Source: an uncultured Lachnospiraceae bacterium (GTDB lineage Bacteria; Bacillota; Clostridia; Lachnospirales; Lachnospiraceae). From it: a DNA stretch of 64,000 nucleotides. Shown piece by piece: positions 7,972 to 16,310 of this stretch (position 1 is the first letter of the stretch; every line of letters begins with the position of its first letter). Location of the stretch: assembly GCA_900551115.1 (NCBI GenBank), contig URUY01000003.1, positions 62,001 to 126,000 on the forward strand, given 5' to 3'. The notes beneath the pieces are model-generated. The model was not told the origin of the DNA. It searched no databases and saw only the letters and a list, made by a program, of their open reading frames with translations. A program made the position numbers and the translations under genes.

Positions 7972-8889
7972 ATGAATTATCAATGGTATCCTGGTCATAT
8001 GACGAAGGCGAAGCGTATGATGCAGGAAGATATTAAGCTGATAGATTTGATTATTGAGCTGGTGGATGCAAGAATCCCGCTCTCCAGCAGAAATCCGGAT
8101 ATAGATGAGCTTGGCAAAAATAAATCACGTATTGTTCTGCTCAATAAGTCCGATTTGGCAGATGCACGGTATAACAGCCGGTGGGCAGAGTATTTCAGGA
8201 AAAAAGGGTTTTTTGTGTTGGAAATCAATGCAAAAACAGGAGCCGGCATGAAGGCCATTTACGGTCTGGTACAGGAGGCCTGCCGGGAAAAGATTGAGCA
8301 TGACAGAAGGCGCGGTATTTTAAACCGGCCTGTACGGGCTATGGTGGTGGGAATACCCAATGTAGGGAAATCTACCTTTATCAATTCCTTTGCAAAAAAA
8401 GCATGTACCAAAACAGGAAATAAACCGGGTGTTACAAAGGGCAAGCAATGGATTCGGCTGGATAAATCTCTGGAGCTTCTTGATACACCGGGAATTTTAT
8501 GGCCTAAATTTGAGGATCAGAACGTGGGCATGAAGCTTGCTTTTATCGGCTCCATGAATGATGAGATTATTATTATGCAGGAAATGGCGCTGGATTTGAT
8601 AGCTGTAATAGCCCGCGAGTATCCCGGGGCTTTTTCTGACAGATATGGTATCAAAGCAGAGGTAACAGAGGATACAGAGGGAACAGCTGCTGCAGAGGAA
8701 AAAGCTGCTGCCTGGGGCAGGGCAGCCTTAAAGCCGTCCCTCCAAATCCTGACGGAGATTGCCAAAGTCAGAAAATGCTATGGTAAGGGTAAGGAAATTG
8801 ATTATGACAAGGCGGCGTCTCTTTTCGTGGATGACTTCAGAAGCGGCAGACTCGGCAGGATTACTTTGGAATTTCCAACAGAAGAATAA
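7972..8889 (+). CDS. rbgA: Ribosome biogenesis GTPase RbgA (YlqF)
   Basis: A 305-residue circularly permuted GTPase for late 50S assembly. The permuted order is visible: G4 NKSD near residue 58 comes before G1 GIPNVGKSTFIN near 126 and G3 DTPGILWP near 170. The C-terminal domain is the RNA-binding helical part. The N-terminus YQWYPGHMTKAKRMM is diagnostic. Its stop codon lies in a 22-base tandem duplication. Confidence 0.95.
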   Translation: MNYQWYPGHMTKAKRMMQEDIKLIDLIIELVDARIPLSSRNPDIDELGKNKSRIVLLNKSDLADARYNSRWAEYFRKKGFFVLEINAKTGAGMKAIYGLVQEACREKIEHDRRRGILNRPVRAMVVGIPNVGKSTFINSFAKKACTKTGNKPGVTKGKQWIRLDKSLELLDTPGILWPKFEDQNVGMKLAFIGSMNDEIIIMQEMALDLIAVIAREYPGAFSDRYGIKAEVTEDTEGTAAAEEKAAAWGRAALKPSLQILTEIAKVRKCYGKGKEIDYDKAASLFVDDFRSGRLGRITLEFPTEE

Positions 8890-8913
8890 GTGATTTCCAA
8901 CAGAAGAATAAGT
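8871..8913 (+). repeat. 22-base tandem duplication across the rbgA stop codon
   Basis: ATTTCCAACAGAAGAATAAGT occurs at 8871-8891 and again at 8893-8913, separated by one G. The first copy encodes the last residues and TAA stop of rbgA; the second is non-coding leader of the next gene. Confidence 0.9.
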
Positions 8914-8941
8914 AAATTGTTTTTTAGAACGGAGATAAAAA

Positions 8942-9511
8942 ATGAAAGAACATAAAGTATTAAAAGAAATCCTAAGTACGAGCATCTATCTTTTATTTGT
9001 GCTGGTGCTGACCTATCTGCTGATTCATTTTGTAGGACAGCGCACGATTGTAAAGGGGGCATCCATGGAACCAACCCTGTATGGTTCTGATGACCTCTAT
9101 CCCGATAAGGTGGGGGACAATCTGATAGTTGATAAGATTACATACCGTTTCAGTGACCCGAAGAGATTTGATATCATTGTATTTCCCTACAGATACAGCG
9201 AAGAGTACTATATTAAGCGGATTATCGGGCTGCCGGGAGAGACCGTGCAGATAGACACGGAAGGCAATATCTATATTAATGGTGAAATCCTGCGGGAGGG
9301 TTACGGCAAGGAGATTATTTTAGATCCCGGCAGGGCCATAGAGCCTGTTGTTTTGGGCGAGGATGAATACTTTGTCATGGGTGACAACCGCAATAACAGT
9401 GCGGACAGCAGAAATCCCAGCGTAGGCAATATACACCGGGATGAAATCGTAGGCAGGGCGTGGCTGAGAATCTGGCCGCTCAGCCGGTTTGGTATACTAA
9501 AGCATCAATAA
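8942..9511 (+). CDS. lepB: Signal peptidase I (second copy)
   Basis: A 189-residue type I signal peptidase. It has one N-terminal membrane helix (about 10-28), catalytic Ser41 in GASMEPTL, Lys92 in YYIKRIIGLPGE and GDNRNNSADSR. It is clearly divergent from the first copy, so it is not a recent duplicate. Multiple signal peptidases are common in Bacillota and may differ in substrates or growth phase. It starts after a GGAGAT ribosome binding site and is followed by rnhB 18 bases downstream. Confidence 0.95.
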   Translation: MKEHKVLKEILSTSIYLLFVLVLTYLLIHFVGQRTIVKGASMEPTLYGSDDLYPDKVGDNLIVDKITYRFSDPKRFDIIVFPYRYSEEYYIKRIIGLPGETVQIDTEGNIYINGEILREGYGKEIILDPGRAIEPVVLGEDEYFVMGDNRNNSADSRNPSVGNIHRDEIVGRAWLRIWPLSRFGILKHQ

Positions 9512-9529
9512 GAATGGACGGGAACAGAG

Positions 9530-10288
9530 ATGGAACAGAAGATTTCAGCCGTAAAGGCAATTTTTCAGGCAGCGGAGACGGAGAAGCTGCCTGAACTTAT
9601 ATCCTTGTATGAGAAAGACGAAAGAAGCGGTATACAGAAGCTTTTAGAGGCAGCAAGGCGGCGGATACAGGCGCTTGAGACCGAAAAAGAACGGACAGAG
9701 GTGATGAAGCGCTACGAATATGAATATGAAAAGTACGGTTTTGTATGCGGCATAGATGAGGTCGGAAGAGGCCCCCTTGCAGGGCCGGTAGTAGCAGGTG
9801 CAGTAATACTTCCGAAAGATTGTGACATTTTATATCTAAATGATTCCAAGCAGCTATCCGAAAAAAAGAGAGAGGAGTTGTATGACATCATCATGGAAAA
9901 GGCAGTAGCTACAGGTATTGGCTATGCATCGCCGGAGCGGATAGATGAAATCAATATTTTGCAGGCAACCTATGAAGCCATGCGGGATGCTGTAAGCAAG
10001 CTTTCGGTAAAGCCGGATATTCTGTTAAATGATGCCGTTACGATTCCTGCGGTGGAAATCAGACAGGTACCCATAATCAAAGGGGATGCAAAGAGTATTT
10101 CCATTGCAGCGGCAAGTATTATCGCTAAGGTTACGAGGGACAGGCTGATGGTGGAATACGACAGTATTTTTCCGAAATACGGTTTTGCAGGAAATAAAGG
10201 ATATGGTGCGGCAGCCCATATTGAGGCTTTAAAAAAGTACGGTCCTACGCCTATTCACCGAAGGAGCTTTATCGGTCATTTTATTTAA
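9530..10288 (+). CDS. rnhB: Ribonuclease HII
   Basis: A 252-residue enzyme that cleaves RNA in RNA-DNA hybrids and removes single ribonucleotides from DNA. The catalytic motif GIDEVGRGPLAGPVVAGAV lies near residue 72, with LNDSKQLSEKKRE and the DAVTIP/KGDAKSISIAAASIIAKVTRD block following. An N-terminal helical extension of about 65 residues is typical of Gram-positive RNase HII. A second RNase H (rnhA) is at 38579-39061. Confidence 0.96.
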   Translation: MEQKISAVKAIFQAAETEKLPELISLYEKDERSGIQKLLEAARRRIQALETEKERTEVMKRYEYEYEKYGFVCGIDEVGRGPLAGPVVAGAVILPKDCDILYLNDSKQLSEKKREELYDIIMEKAVATGIGYASPERIDEINILQATYEAMRDAVSKLSVKPDILLNDAVTIPAVEIRQVPIIKGDAKSISIAAASIIAKVTRDRLMVEYDSIFPKYGFAGNKGYGAAAHIEALKKYGPTPIHRRSFIGHFI

Positions 10289-10302
10289 GTTGGGAGAAGG
10301 GT

Positions 10303-12078
10303 ATGAAGCTTTCCGAGATTTTTAAGACATCTTCGCAGAAGACAGGCAGTACATATGAGACAGAAAAGACAGACTCCGTTTCCGCAGAGCGCATGAACAG
10401 ACAGATAAAGGCGCTGACGCCCGGCAGGATGCTGCAGGGAGAGGTAATCGGCAAAAGCGGCAGCGAGGTAAAAATAAAGCTGGCGGGAGATTTGGTGCTG
10501 ACTGCGAAAATGGATCGGGGGGTCAGTGTAGAAGAAGGAAAGCTGCTTACCTTTGAAGTAAAAAATAACGGAAGTACGCTTACCCTAAGCCCGCTGTTTG
10601 CCAATACGGCAAATACGGACAATATTGTAAAGGCTCTGCAGATGGCAAATCTTCCCCTTAATCATACTACAGTATCCATGACGGAGGCCATGATGACGCA
10701 GGGAATGAGTGTAGACGCTAAATCCTTACAGGAGGTTTTTAAGGATGTAACGGCAAATCCGGGAACAACGCCTTTACATATTGTGCAGCTTCATCAGATG
10801 GGTATGCAGGTAAATAAAGCAAATTTAGGACAGATGGAAAATTATAAGGCTCTGACCCATCAGCTGGTAAAGGGAATAACGGATGTATTAAAGGAGCTGC
10901 CTGTAGCTTTCAATGAGCTGTATGCGGCGGAAGGCCCAAAAAAAGCGATACAGATGTATATAGAGCTTTTAAAAAATCTGCTGCCTCATATGCCGGAAGG
11001 TGCAGAGAACGGCGGGAATGGTGCCCTGCAGGCGGATGTGGCAGAGGGCTTTCAGAATCCGGACGGTGCCGGGCAGACCATGACAGAAAACGGTGCAGCC
11101 GGTCAGGCGGCAGGAGAAAACGGTACGGCAGGAGCAGTAGAAAAGAGCATTTTGGGACCCACAGACAACGGTCAGGCGGTATTACAGGCGCAGACTGATG
11201 ATATCCTGATGCAGGAGACTGTTTTGCAGGCAAAGGATATGTCTGTTTCAGAATTGCTGTCTCTATCGGAAAGGCAGGAATTTGCAGGACGTCTGTCGGC
11301 TATTTCCGCAGAAGCTTATCCTGAGCTTGAAGGCCTTGTACAGAAGCTGTTACAGGGAGAAACAGGCGCGCAGGAGGTTTTGCAGATATTGTCCGGACTG
11401 CATTCCGATACGGATATCGGCCTTCATGTGGCATTAGCCGATATATTCAGAAGTAAGGAATACCACAAACTGTTAGAGGCGGCAGTATTAAAGCAATGGT
11501 CCATGGAGCCGGAGCAGGTTGCAGAAAGAAAGGTAGAGGAAGTTTATACAAGGCTTTTAAAACAGTTAAACGGTATAGGGGAAGCCCTTGAAAATACCGG
11601 GGCAGGTCAGAGTGCGGCGGCAAAAAGCGTAACAAACCTAAGCCAGAATATTGATTTTATGAATCAGGTCAATCAGCTGTATACCTATGTGCAGCTTCCG
11701 CTGAAAATGAATGGAAAAAATACCAACGGGGAATTGTATGTGTATACCAATAAACGTTCCCTGGCGGAAAAGGATGGAAATGTCAGTGCGTTTCTGCATC
11801 TTGATATGGAAAATCTGGGCCCCGTGGATGTTTATATAGCCATGCAGGAGCAGAAGGTAAATACAAAATTTACAGTGCGTGATGATGATATGCTGGATTT
11901 CTTAAATGACCATATGCATATTTTAAACGAGCGGCTGCGTAAAAGAGGATATACCATGCGGTGTGAAATGGAAGTAGAAAAAACACGTGGGGAAGAGGAA
12001 AATCCTATAGACAGAATATTACAGTCTGACAAAAATACGACAGTGTTATCACAATATGCCTTTGATGTGCGTGCATAG
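10303..12078 (+). CDS. ylqG: YlqG-like protein with FliK-like C-terminal domain
   Basis: 591 residues, with low-complexity Ala/Gly/Gln-rich middle (about 230-280). The C-terminal 110 residues (LPLKMNGKNTNGELYVYTNK to RKRGYTMRCEMEVEK) resemble the flagellar hook-length control domain of FliK. In Bacillus subtilis the same rnhB-ylqG-ylqH order is found and the pair looks like relatives of flagellar FliK/FlhB with unknown function. No flagellar genes lie in this window. The order and C-terminal pattern support the name; the function is not established. Confidence 0.7.
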   Translation: MKLSEIFKTSSQKTGSTYETEKTDSVSAERMNRQIKALTPGRMLQGEVIGKSGSEVKIKLAGDLVLTAKMDRGVSVEEGKLLTFEVKNNGSTLTLSPLFANTANTDNIVKALQMANLPLNHTTVSMTEAMMTQGMSVDAKSLQEVFKDVTANPGTTPLHIVQLHQMGMQVNKANLGQMENYKALTHQLVKGITDVLKELPVAFNELYAAEGPKKAIQMYIELLKNLLPHMPEGAENGGNGALQADVAEGFQNPDGAGQTMTENGAAGQAAGENGTAGAVEKSILGPTDNGQAVLQAQTDDILMQETVLQAKDMSVSELLSLSERQEFAGRLSAISAEAYPELEGLVQKLLQGETGAQEVLQILSGLHSDTDIGLHVALADIFRSKEYHKLLEAAVLKQWSMEPEQVAERKVEEVYTRLLKQLNGIGEALENTGAGQSAAAKSVTNLSQNIDFMNQVNQLYTYVQLPLKMNGKNTNGELYVYTNKRSLAEKDGNVSAFLHLDMENLGPVDVYIAMQEQKVNTKFTVRDDDMLDFLNDHMHILNERLRKRGYTMRCEMEVEKTRGEEENPIDRILQSDKNTTVLSQYAFDVRA

Positions 12079-12157
12079 AAGAGATAAACAGCATAAAGGC
12101 AAAACGGCAGGGGGTGCGAAAGCGCGATAGCTGTAAAGAGATGGAAAGAGGACGGGA

Positions 12158-12439
12158 ATGGAAGAGAAAAAAAAGATAAAACAGGCGATTGCTTTGGAAT
12201 ACAATCCGGAGGATGAGGCTCCGAGAGTCATTGCCTCCGGTAAAGGCGCATTGGCAGAGCGGATTATAGAAAAAGCAAAGGAATCGGATATACCTCTGCA
12301 TAGGGATGACAAGCTGGCGGATACTCTGGCCCGGTTAGAAATCGGAGATATGATTCCGCCGGAGCTTTATGAGGTGGTAGCGGAAATATTAGTATTTGTA
12401 GATTCCATGGATAAGATAAAAGGAAAAATGAAAAACTGA
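12158..12439 (+). CDS. ylqH: YlqH-like protein, FlhB/EscU C-terminal domain homologue
   Basis: 93 residues matching the cytoplasmic C-terminal domain of FlhB/YscU export-switch proteins: QAIALEYNPEDEAPRVIASGKG, then ERIIEKAKESDIPLHRD and LEIGDMIPPELYEVVAEIL. The membrane part of FlhB is absent, and the autocleaved NPTH motif is not present (the equivalent region reads ALEYNPED). Small stand-alone homologues like this occur next to ylqG. A terminator follows, ending the rnhB operon. Confidence 0.85.
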   Translation: MEEKKKIKQAIALEYNPEDEAPRVIASGKGALAERIIEKAKESDIPLHRDDKLADTLARLEIGDMIPPELYEVVAEILVFVDSMDKIKGKMKN

Positions 12440-12465
12440 ATTTAAAGAAAAAGCAATTCATAAAG

Positions 12466-12502
12466 AAAAAAGCACTTCAGGGCACTTTGAAGTGCTTTTT
12501 TT
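12466..12502 (+). terminator. Strong terminator after ylqH
   Basis: AAAAGCACTTCA pairs with TGAAGTGCTTTT, followed by a run of T. It separates the rnhB-ylqGH unit from the van-like genes. Confidence 0.92.
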
Positions 12503-12550
12503 GATAGGAAAGATAAGGGTGAAGGGGGTTCTGCCATAGACCAAAACAGT

Positions 12551-12624
12551 ATTAAGAAAATAATAAGAAATACTTAAAAACAATACAAAAACTTATTGTT
12601 ATTCTTAAAAAAAGTGATTATGAG
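12551..12624 (+). promoter_or_regulatory. Promoter region of the van-like cluster with an imperfect inverted repeat
   Basis: A candidate promoter TTGTTA (12596-12601), a 17-base spacer and TATGAG (12619-12624) precedes the ligase gene. An imperfect inverted repeat flanks it upstream: ATTAAGAAAATAATAAG at 12551-12567 against CTTATTGTTATTCTTAA at 12592-12608. The repeat overlaps the -35 region and could be an operator. The DNA is very AT-rich, so chance matches are possible. Confidence 0.4.
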
Positions 12625-12656
12625 ACAAACATCAGCAAGGAAGGTAAAGGATAAAT

Positions 12657-13700
12657 ATGGAGAAGAAAAAAGTACTGGTAATATTTGGAGGCTGTTCCAC
12701 GGAATATGAGGTGTCACTGGTATCGGCGTCTGCGGTGATGGCAGCCATTGACAGGACACGGTATGAGGTGCTGCATTTGGGAATTACAAGGGACGGACGT
12801 TCCCTTTTTTATGAAGGCGAAGAAGAAGAAATAGAAGCAGATACATGGCAGGAGAAAGGATGCTTTCCGGCAACCATAGCTATGAGCAGAGGCGGAGCAG
12901 CGCTTTGGGTTGACAGGGAAGGCAGCTTTGAGAAAATCTCGTTTTCTGTTGCATTTCCTATCCTGCACGGCAAAAACGGAGAGGACGGTACCATTCAGGG
13001 ACTCTGCGAAATGGCTGGGATTCCCATCGCAGGCTGCGGTATGGAAAGCTCTGTTTTGGGAATGGATAAGCATCTTGCCCATACGCTTGTTTCCTTAGGC
13101 GGTATACGCGTACCGAAAAGCATCTGTTTACAGGGCATGGGGGAATACGAAGAAAGGAAAGAAGAAATTTATCATCTGGGACTGCCGGTATTTGTAAAGC
13201 CTGTCAGGGCAGGTTCTTCCTTCGGCATCAGCCGCATAACAGACGGCGTTAATATGGAGGAGGCTGTAAAAGCAGCATTTTTACATGATTCACAGGTAGT
13301 AATTGAAGAGGCCATAAGCGGTTTTGAGGTAGGATGCGCCGTCATGGGAAATGATGAGCTTATTATTGGCCGTGTAGATGAAATAGAGCTTTCACAGGGA
13401 TTTTTTGACTATGAGGAGAAATATACTTTAAAGACGTCCGCCATTCATATGCCTGCCAGAATTGCGGCAGAGGAAGAGGAGAAGATACGGCAAACGGCAG
13501 GCAGAATCTATCGGATTTTAGGCTGTAAGAGCTTTGCCCGTGTAGATATGTTCTTTACGGAGGATAAAGAGATTGTCTTTAATGAAGTCAACACAATTCC
13601 GGGATTTACTTCCCACAGCCGTTTTCCCAGTATGATGAAAGGAATCGGTCTGGATTTTGAAAAAGTCGTAAACAGGATTTTACAGTTAGCGGAGGAATAA
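12657..13700 (+). CDS. vanG: D-alanine--D-serine ligase, VanG type
   Basis: A 347-residue ATP-grasp ligase. The start VLVIFGGCSTEYEVSLVSASAVM, the HGKNGEDGTIQGLCEMAGIP block and FVKPVRAGSSFGIS place it in the Ddl/Van family. The omega-loop region reads FFDYEEKYTLKTSAIHMPA (E254-K255-Y256), which fits VanG/VanC-type D-Ala--D-Ser ligases and not the EAKY of ordinary Ddl. The C-terminal NEVNTIPGFTSHSRFPSMM is family-wide. The product D-Ala-D-Ser gives wall precursors with low vancomycin affinity. It is followed by VanT-like genes. It could also be the only Ddl of this organism. Specificity is inferred from motif recall. Confidence 0.82.
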   Translation: MEKKKVLVIFGGCSTEYEVSLVSASAVMAAIDRTRYEVLHLGITRDGRSLFYEGEEEEIEADTWQEKGCFPATIAMSRGGAALWVDREGSFEKISFSVAFPILHGKNGEDGTIQGLCEMAGIPIAGCGMESSVLGMDKHLAHTLVSLGGIRVPKSICLQGMGEYEERKEEIYHLGLPVFVKPVRAGSSFGISRITDGVNMEEAVKAAFLHDSQVVIEEAISGFEVGCAVMGNDELIIGRVDEIELSQGFFDYEEKYTLKTSAIHMPARIAAEEEEKIRQTAGRIYRILGCKSFARVDMFFTEDKEIVFNEVNTIPGFTSHSRFPSMMKGIGLDFEKVVNRILQLAEE

Positions 13701-13703
13701 GGA

Positions 13704-14009
13704 ATGCGTCAGTTACGGTTAAAAGGAGAGGATGCGGAATATGATTTTCTGTATCAGGGTGTGTCTGCAGAAAAGGAGATGGAAAGCCTGAGAAAAAAGC
13801 TTTCTTTAGAGGCAGAAAGCCTAAGCATGCATTCTTTTACGGAAAATCCCCTATGGTTTAGGGAAGGGGAGGTTCTGTTTAAAGCGGGCTTTGTGCCGTG
13901 CAGGGAGGAAGCGGTAGTAAGCCTGCCGGACAGGGGAAGTGTATATGCGGCGGGAAGTAAAGGGGGATTTATAGTTGCAGCGCAATGTGAGAATAAAGAA
14001 ATTAGATGA
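13704..14009 (+). CDS. Small unknown protein in the van-like cluster
   Basis: 101 residues, not recognised. It begins MRQLRLKGEDAEYDFLYQG, has a charged helix around residues 24-40 and ends Gly/Ala-rich, with no membrane segment. It starts 3 bases after the ligase stop and overlaps the next gene by 35 bases, so it is co-translated. In VanG and VanC operons this place is held by the D,D-peptidase VanXY, but the zinc-ligand motifs of that family (SxHxxGxAxD, ExW) are absent and the length is less than half. Confidence 0.7.
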   Translation: MRQLRLKGEDAEYDFLYQGVSAEKEMESLRKKLSLEAESLSMHSFTENPLWFREGEVLFKAGFVPCREEAVVSLPDRGSVYAAGSKGGFIVAAQCENKEIR

Positions 14010-15078
14010 TTTTAAATGGATTGCGGCACTTTTGGTAGTGGCAAACCATACTTCCCCTCTGGAAAGTGTAAACCAGACTGCAGATTTTCTGCTGACAAGG
14101 GTATTTGCCAGAGTGGCAGTTCCTTTCTTTTTTATGGTGACAGGGTATTTTGTACTCTATGGGGCAATGCAGGAAAAGGATGGCATGAAGAGAATCGCGG
14201 CTGCCCTTAAAAGGACGGGCTTACTGTATCTTGCGGTAACGCTTCTCTACCTGCCGGTGCAGCTGTACAAGATGCTTAAGGAGCCACTTTCATCTGCAGA
14301 ATGGGCAGGGCAGATGCTTAAGGCAGTTTTCTTTGACGGAACCTATTATCATCTGTGGTATCTGCCGGCAGCCATGATAGGATTAATGCTTTCCTATCTG
14401 CTTTTACGGTATACGGGAAGAGCAGCCCTTACGGTTTCCATGGTTCTGTATGCCATAGGGCTTTTGGGGGACAGCTATTATGGTCTTGCAGAGAAGCTTC
14501 CCGTACTTAAGGGGATGTATGAAGGGATGTTCCATGTGTTTACCTATACCAGAAACGGCTTGTTTTTAGCACCGGTATTTTTGATTTTGGGATATGGGCT
14601 TGCGGTAAAAAAACAGGAAGAGATACTGCCTGGCGAGGAGCGGGAAGCAAAAAGAGCCTTAAGGAACGGGATTGTCTGTCTTATTTTTATGTGTGCGGAA
14701 GCACTGCTGCTTAGCGGATATCAGATACAGCGTCATGACAGTATGTACCTGATTCTTCCCGTTCTTTGCGGATACCTGTTCTGGTATCTGCTTTTGGACA
14801 AAAAACAGACAGCGGATGAAAAAAGGGGCCTGAGAGAGAAACGAGAAAGAAAAAGAAGGTCGGATAGCTTTTATATTAAGGGCCCCATGCTTTTATATTT
14901 TCTGCATCCCTTTGTGATACTGGTTGTGCGGGGTTTTGTAAAAATAACGAAATGGAATTTTCTGCTTACGGTAAGTCCCGTTTACTTTTTGACGGTGCTT
15001 TTTGGCAGTCTTTGCGCCGTTTGGCTCTGCCTTTGGCTGCAGCAGCGTATACAGGGATATATAAAAAGGAGGAATTGA
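13975..15078 (+). CDS. VanT-like membrane acyltransferase-3 domain protein
   Basis: 367 residues with about ten membrane helices. It matches the N-terminal membrane half of VanT serine racemases (acyltransferase-3 family): KLDDFKWIAALLVVANHTSP, FFFMVTGYFVL, YYHLWYLPAAMIGLML and GDSYYGLAEKLPVLKG. That half is thought to take up L-serine for the racemase. Start TTG 13975 follows AGGGGGA by 7 bases; GTG 13987 is an alternative. In VanT the racemase is fused to this domain; here the racemase is a separate gene 2 bases downstream in another frame. A charged loop of about 25 residues precedes the last two helices. Confidence 0.82.
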   Translation: MQRNVRIKKLDDFKWIAALLVVANHTSPLESVNQTADFLLTRVFARVAVPFFFMVTGYFVLYGAMQEKDGMKRIAAALKRTGLLYLAVTLLYLPVQLYKMLKEPLSSAEWAGQMLKAVFFDGTYYHLWYLPAAMIGLMLSYLLLRYTGRAALTVSMVLYAIGLLGDSYYGLAEKLPVLKGMYEGMFHVFTYTRNGLFLAPVFLILGYGLAVKKQEEILPGEEREAKRALRNGIVCLIFMCAEALLLSGYQIQRHDSMYLILPVLCGYLFWYLLLDKKQTADEKRGLREKRERKRRSDSFYIKGPMLLYFLHPFVILVVRGFVKITKWNFLLTVSPVYFLTVLFGSLCAVWLCLWLQQRIQGYIKRRN

Positions 15079-15080
15079 CA

Positions 15081-16208
15081 GTGTATGTAAAGGAAAAGCC
15101 GGGAAGAGCCTGGCTGGAAATTTCGCTGGACAATTTAAGCTTCAATTACAGAAAGCTTTCCGGTCTGATGCCGGAGGGCTGTAAATGCATGGCTGTGGTA
15201 AAGGCCGATGCCTACGGACACGGAGCTGTCAGAGTAGCAGAGGCGCTTGGCAGGGAAGGCTGTGATACTTTTGCGGTGGCTTCCTTGGAGGAGGGAATCC
15301 AATTAAGGCTTGCCGGTATTTTGGGAAAGATTCTGGTATTGGGTTATACCATGCCCCGGGACGCCTTTTTGCTTAACCGTTATGATCTGATGCAGACCAT
15401 AGTGGATGAGGATTATGCAAAAGCGCTGTCTGAGTCAAGCTACCCGGTGTGCGGCCATTTGGCGGTAGATACCGGCATGAATCGCCTGGGGATTTCTGTA
15501 AAGGACAGGGAGGCAATCGAAAGGGTACTTTCCATGCAGGGGCTTTTGGTGGAAGGCATCTATTCCCATATGAGTGTGGCAGACAGCGGGGAAACCGAGG
15601 ACAGGCATTTTACTTTAAGGCAGATAGCGGATTTTATGCGGCTTAAGGAGGAACTGTCAAAAAAAGGCTTTGAAAATCTGGAATACCACATGCAGAGCAG
15701 CTACGGGCTTTTATTTTATCCTATGGACGGAATGCGGTATGCGAGGCTGGGTATTGCGTTGTACGGCTGTTCTACCAATTATCCGGAAGAGGAATTTTTA
15801 GTGCCGCTTAGACCGGTGCTTTCTTTGAAAAGCCGGGTCGGCTGTGTCAGGACCGTGAAGCCGGGAGAGTATGTTTCCTATGGCAGGACCTATGAGGCGA
15901 AGGAAGTAAGAAGGGTTTGCGTACTGGCAATCGGATATGCGGACGGCCTGCCGAGAAGCCTTTCCGGACAGGGATATGCGCTGATAAACGGAAAAAGAGC
16001 GCCTATTGTGGGACGGGTCTGTATGGATCAGACCATGTTGGACGTTACAGAGGCGGAGAATGTAAAAGAAGGAGATATTGCTACCCTGATAGGAAGGGAT
16101 GGAGCGGAGGAAATAAAGGCAGCCTCGCTGGCAATGCAGGCGGGAACCATTACCAATGAGCTTCTAAGCAGGCTGGGCGGACGGCTGACCAAAACCTATA
16201 CGTCTTAA
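15081..16208 (+). CDS. vanT: Alanine/serine racemase, VanT C-terminal-like
   Basis: A 375-residue fold-type III PLP racemase. Lys41 in AVVKADAYGHGA binds PLP, and YVSYGRTYEAKE and GRVCMDQTMLDVT are conserved. Near the end, Asn359 (TITNELLSRLGG) stands where ordinary alanine racemases have Tyr (INYEV). The same Asn is described for VanT serine racemases and linked to serine use (recalled). GTG 15081 follows AAGGAGG by 8 bases, giving the usual family length; no earlier start is needed. The gene follows the acyltransferase by 2 bases. It could serve as alanine racemase too. Confidence 0.85.
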   Translation: MYVKEKPGRAWLEISLDNLSFNYRKLSGLMPEGCKCMAVVKADAYGHGAVRVAEALGREGCDTFAVASLEEGIQLRLAGILGKILVLGYTMPRDAFLLNRYDLMQTIVDEDYAKALSESSYPVCGHLAVDTGMNRLGISVKDREAIERVLSMQGLLVEGIYSHMSVADSGETEDRHFTLRQIADFMRLKEELSKKGFENLEYHMQSSYGLLFYPMDGMRYARLGIALYGCSTNYPEEEFLVPLRPVLSLKSRVGCVRTVKPGEYVSYGRTYEAKEVRRVCVLAIGYADGLPRSLSGQGYALINGKRAPIVGRVCMDQTMLDVTEAENVKEGDIATLIGRDGAEEIKAASLAMQAGTITNELLSRLGGRLTKTYTS

Positions 16209-16217
16209 GCTGCAGGG

Positions 16218-16248
16218 AAAAAGCGGCATGGTTTTACTGGCTTTTTTT
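16218..16248 (+). terminator. Possible weak terminator after the racemase
   Basis: AAAAAGC (16218-16224) can pair with GCTTTTT (16240-16246) and a T run follows. The stem is short. Confidence 0.35.
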
Positions 16249-16310
16249 GAAAAAGTATACTATGATAAAAAAGTATTCTGTGATAAGAGAAAAACAGTAA
16301 AACGAGGGAA

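Noticed and set aside
13704..14009. Naming the small gene vanXY
   Set aside because: It occupies that position but has no zinc-peptidase motif and is less than half the length.
14952..15080. Longer racemase start within the acyltransferase gene
   Set aside because: The GTG at 15081 has a strong ribosome binding site and gives the normal racemase length; the upstream extension is another frame of the acyltransferase gene.
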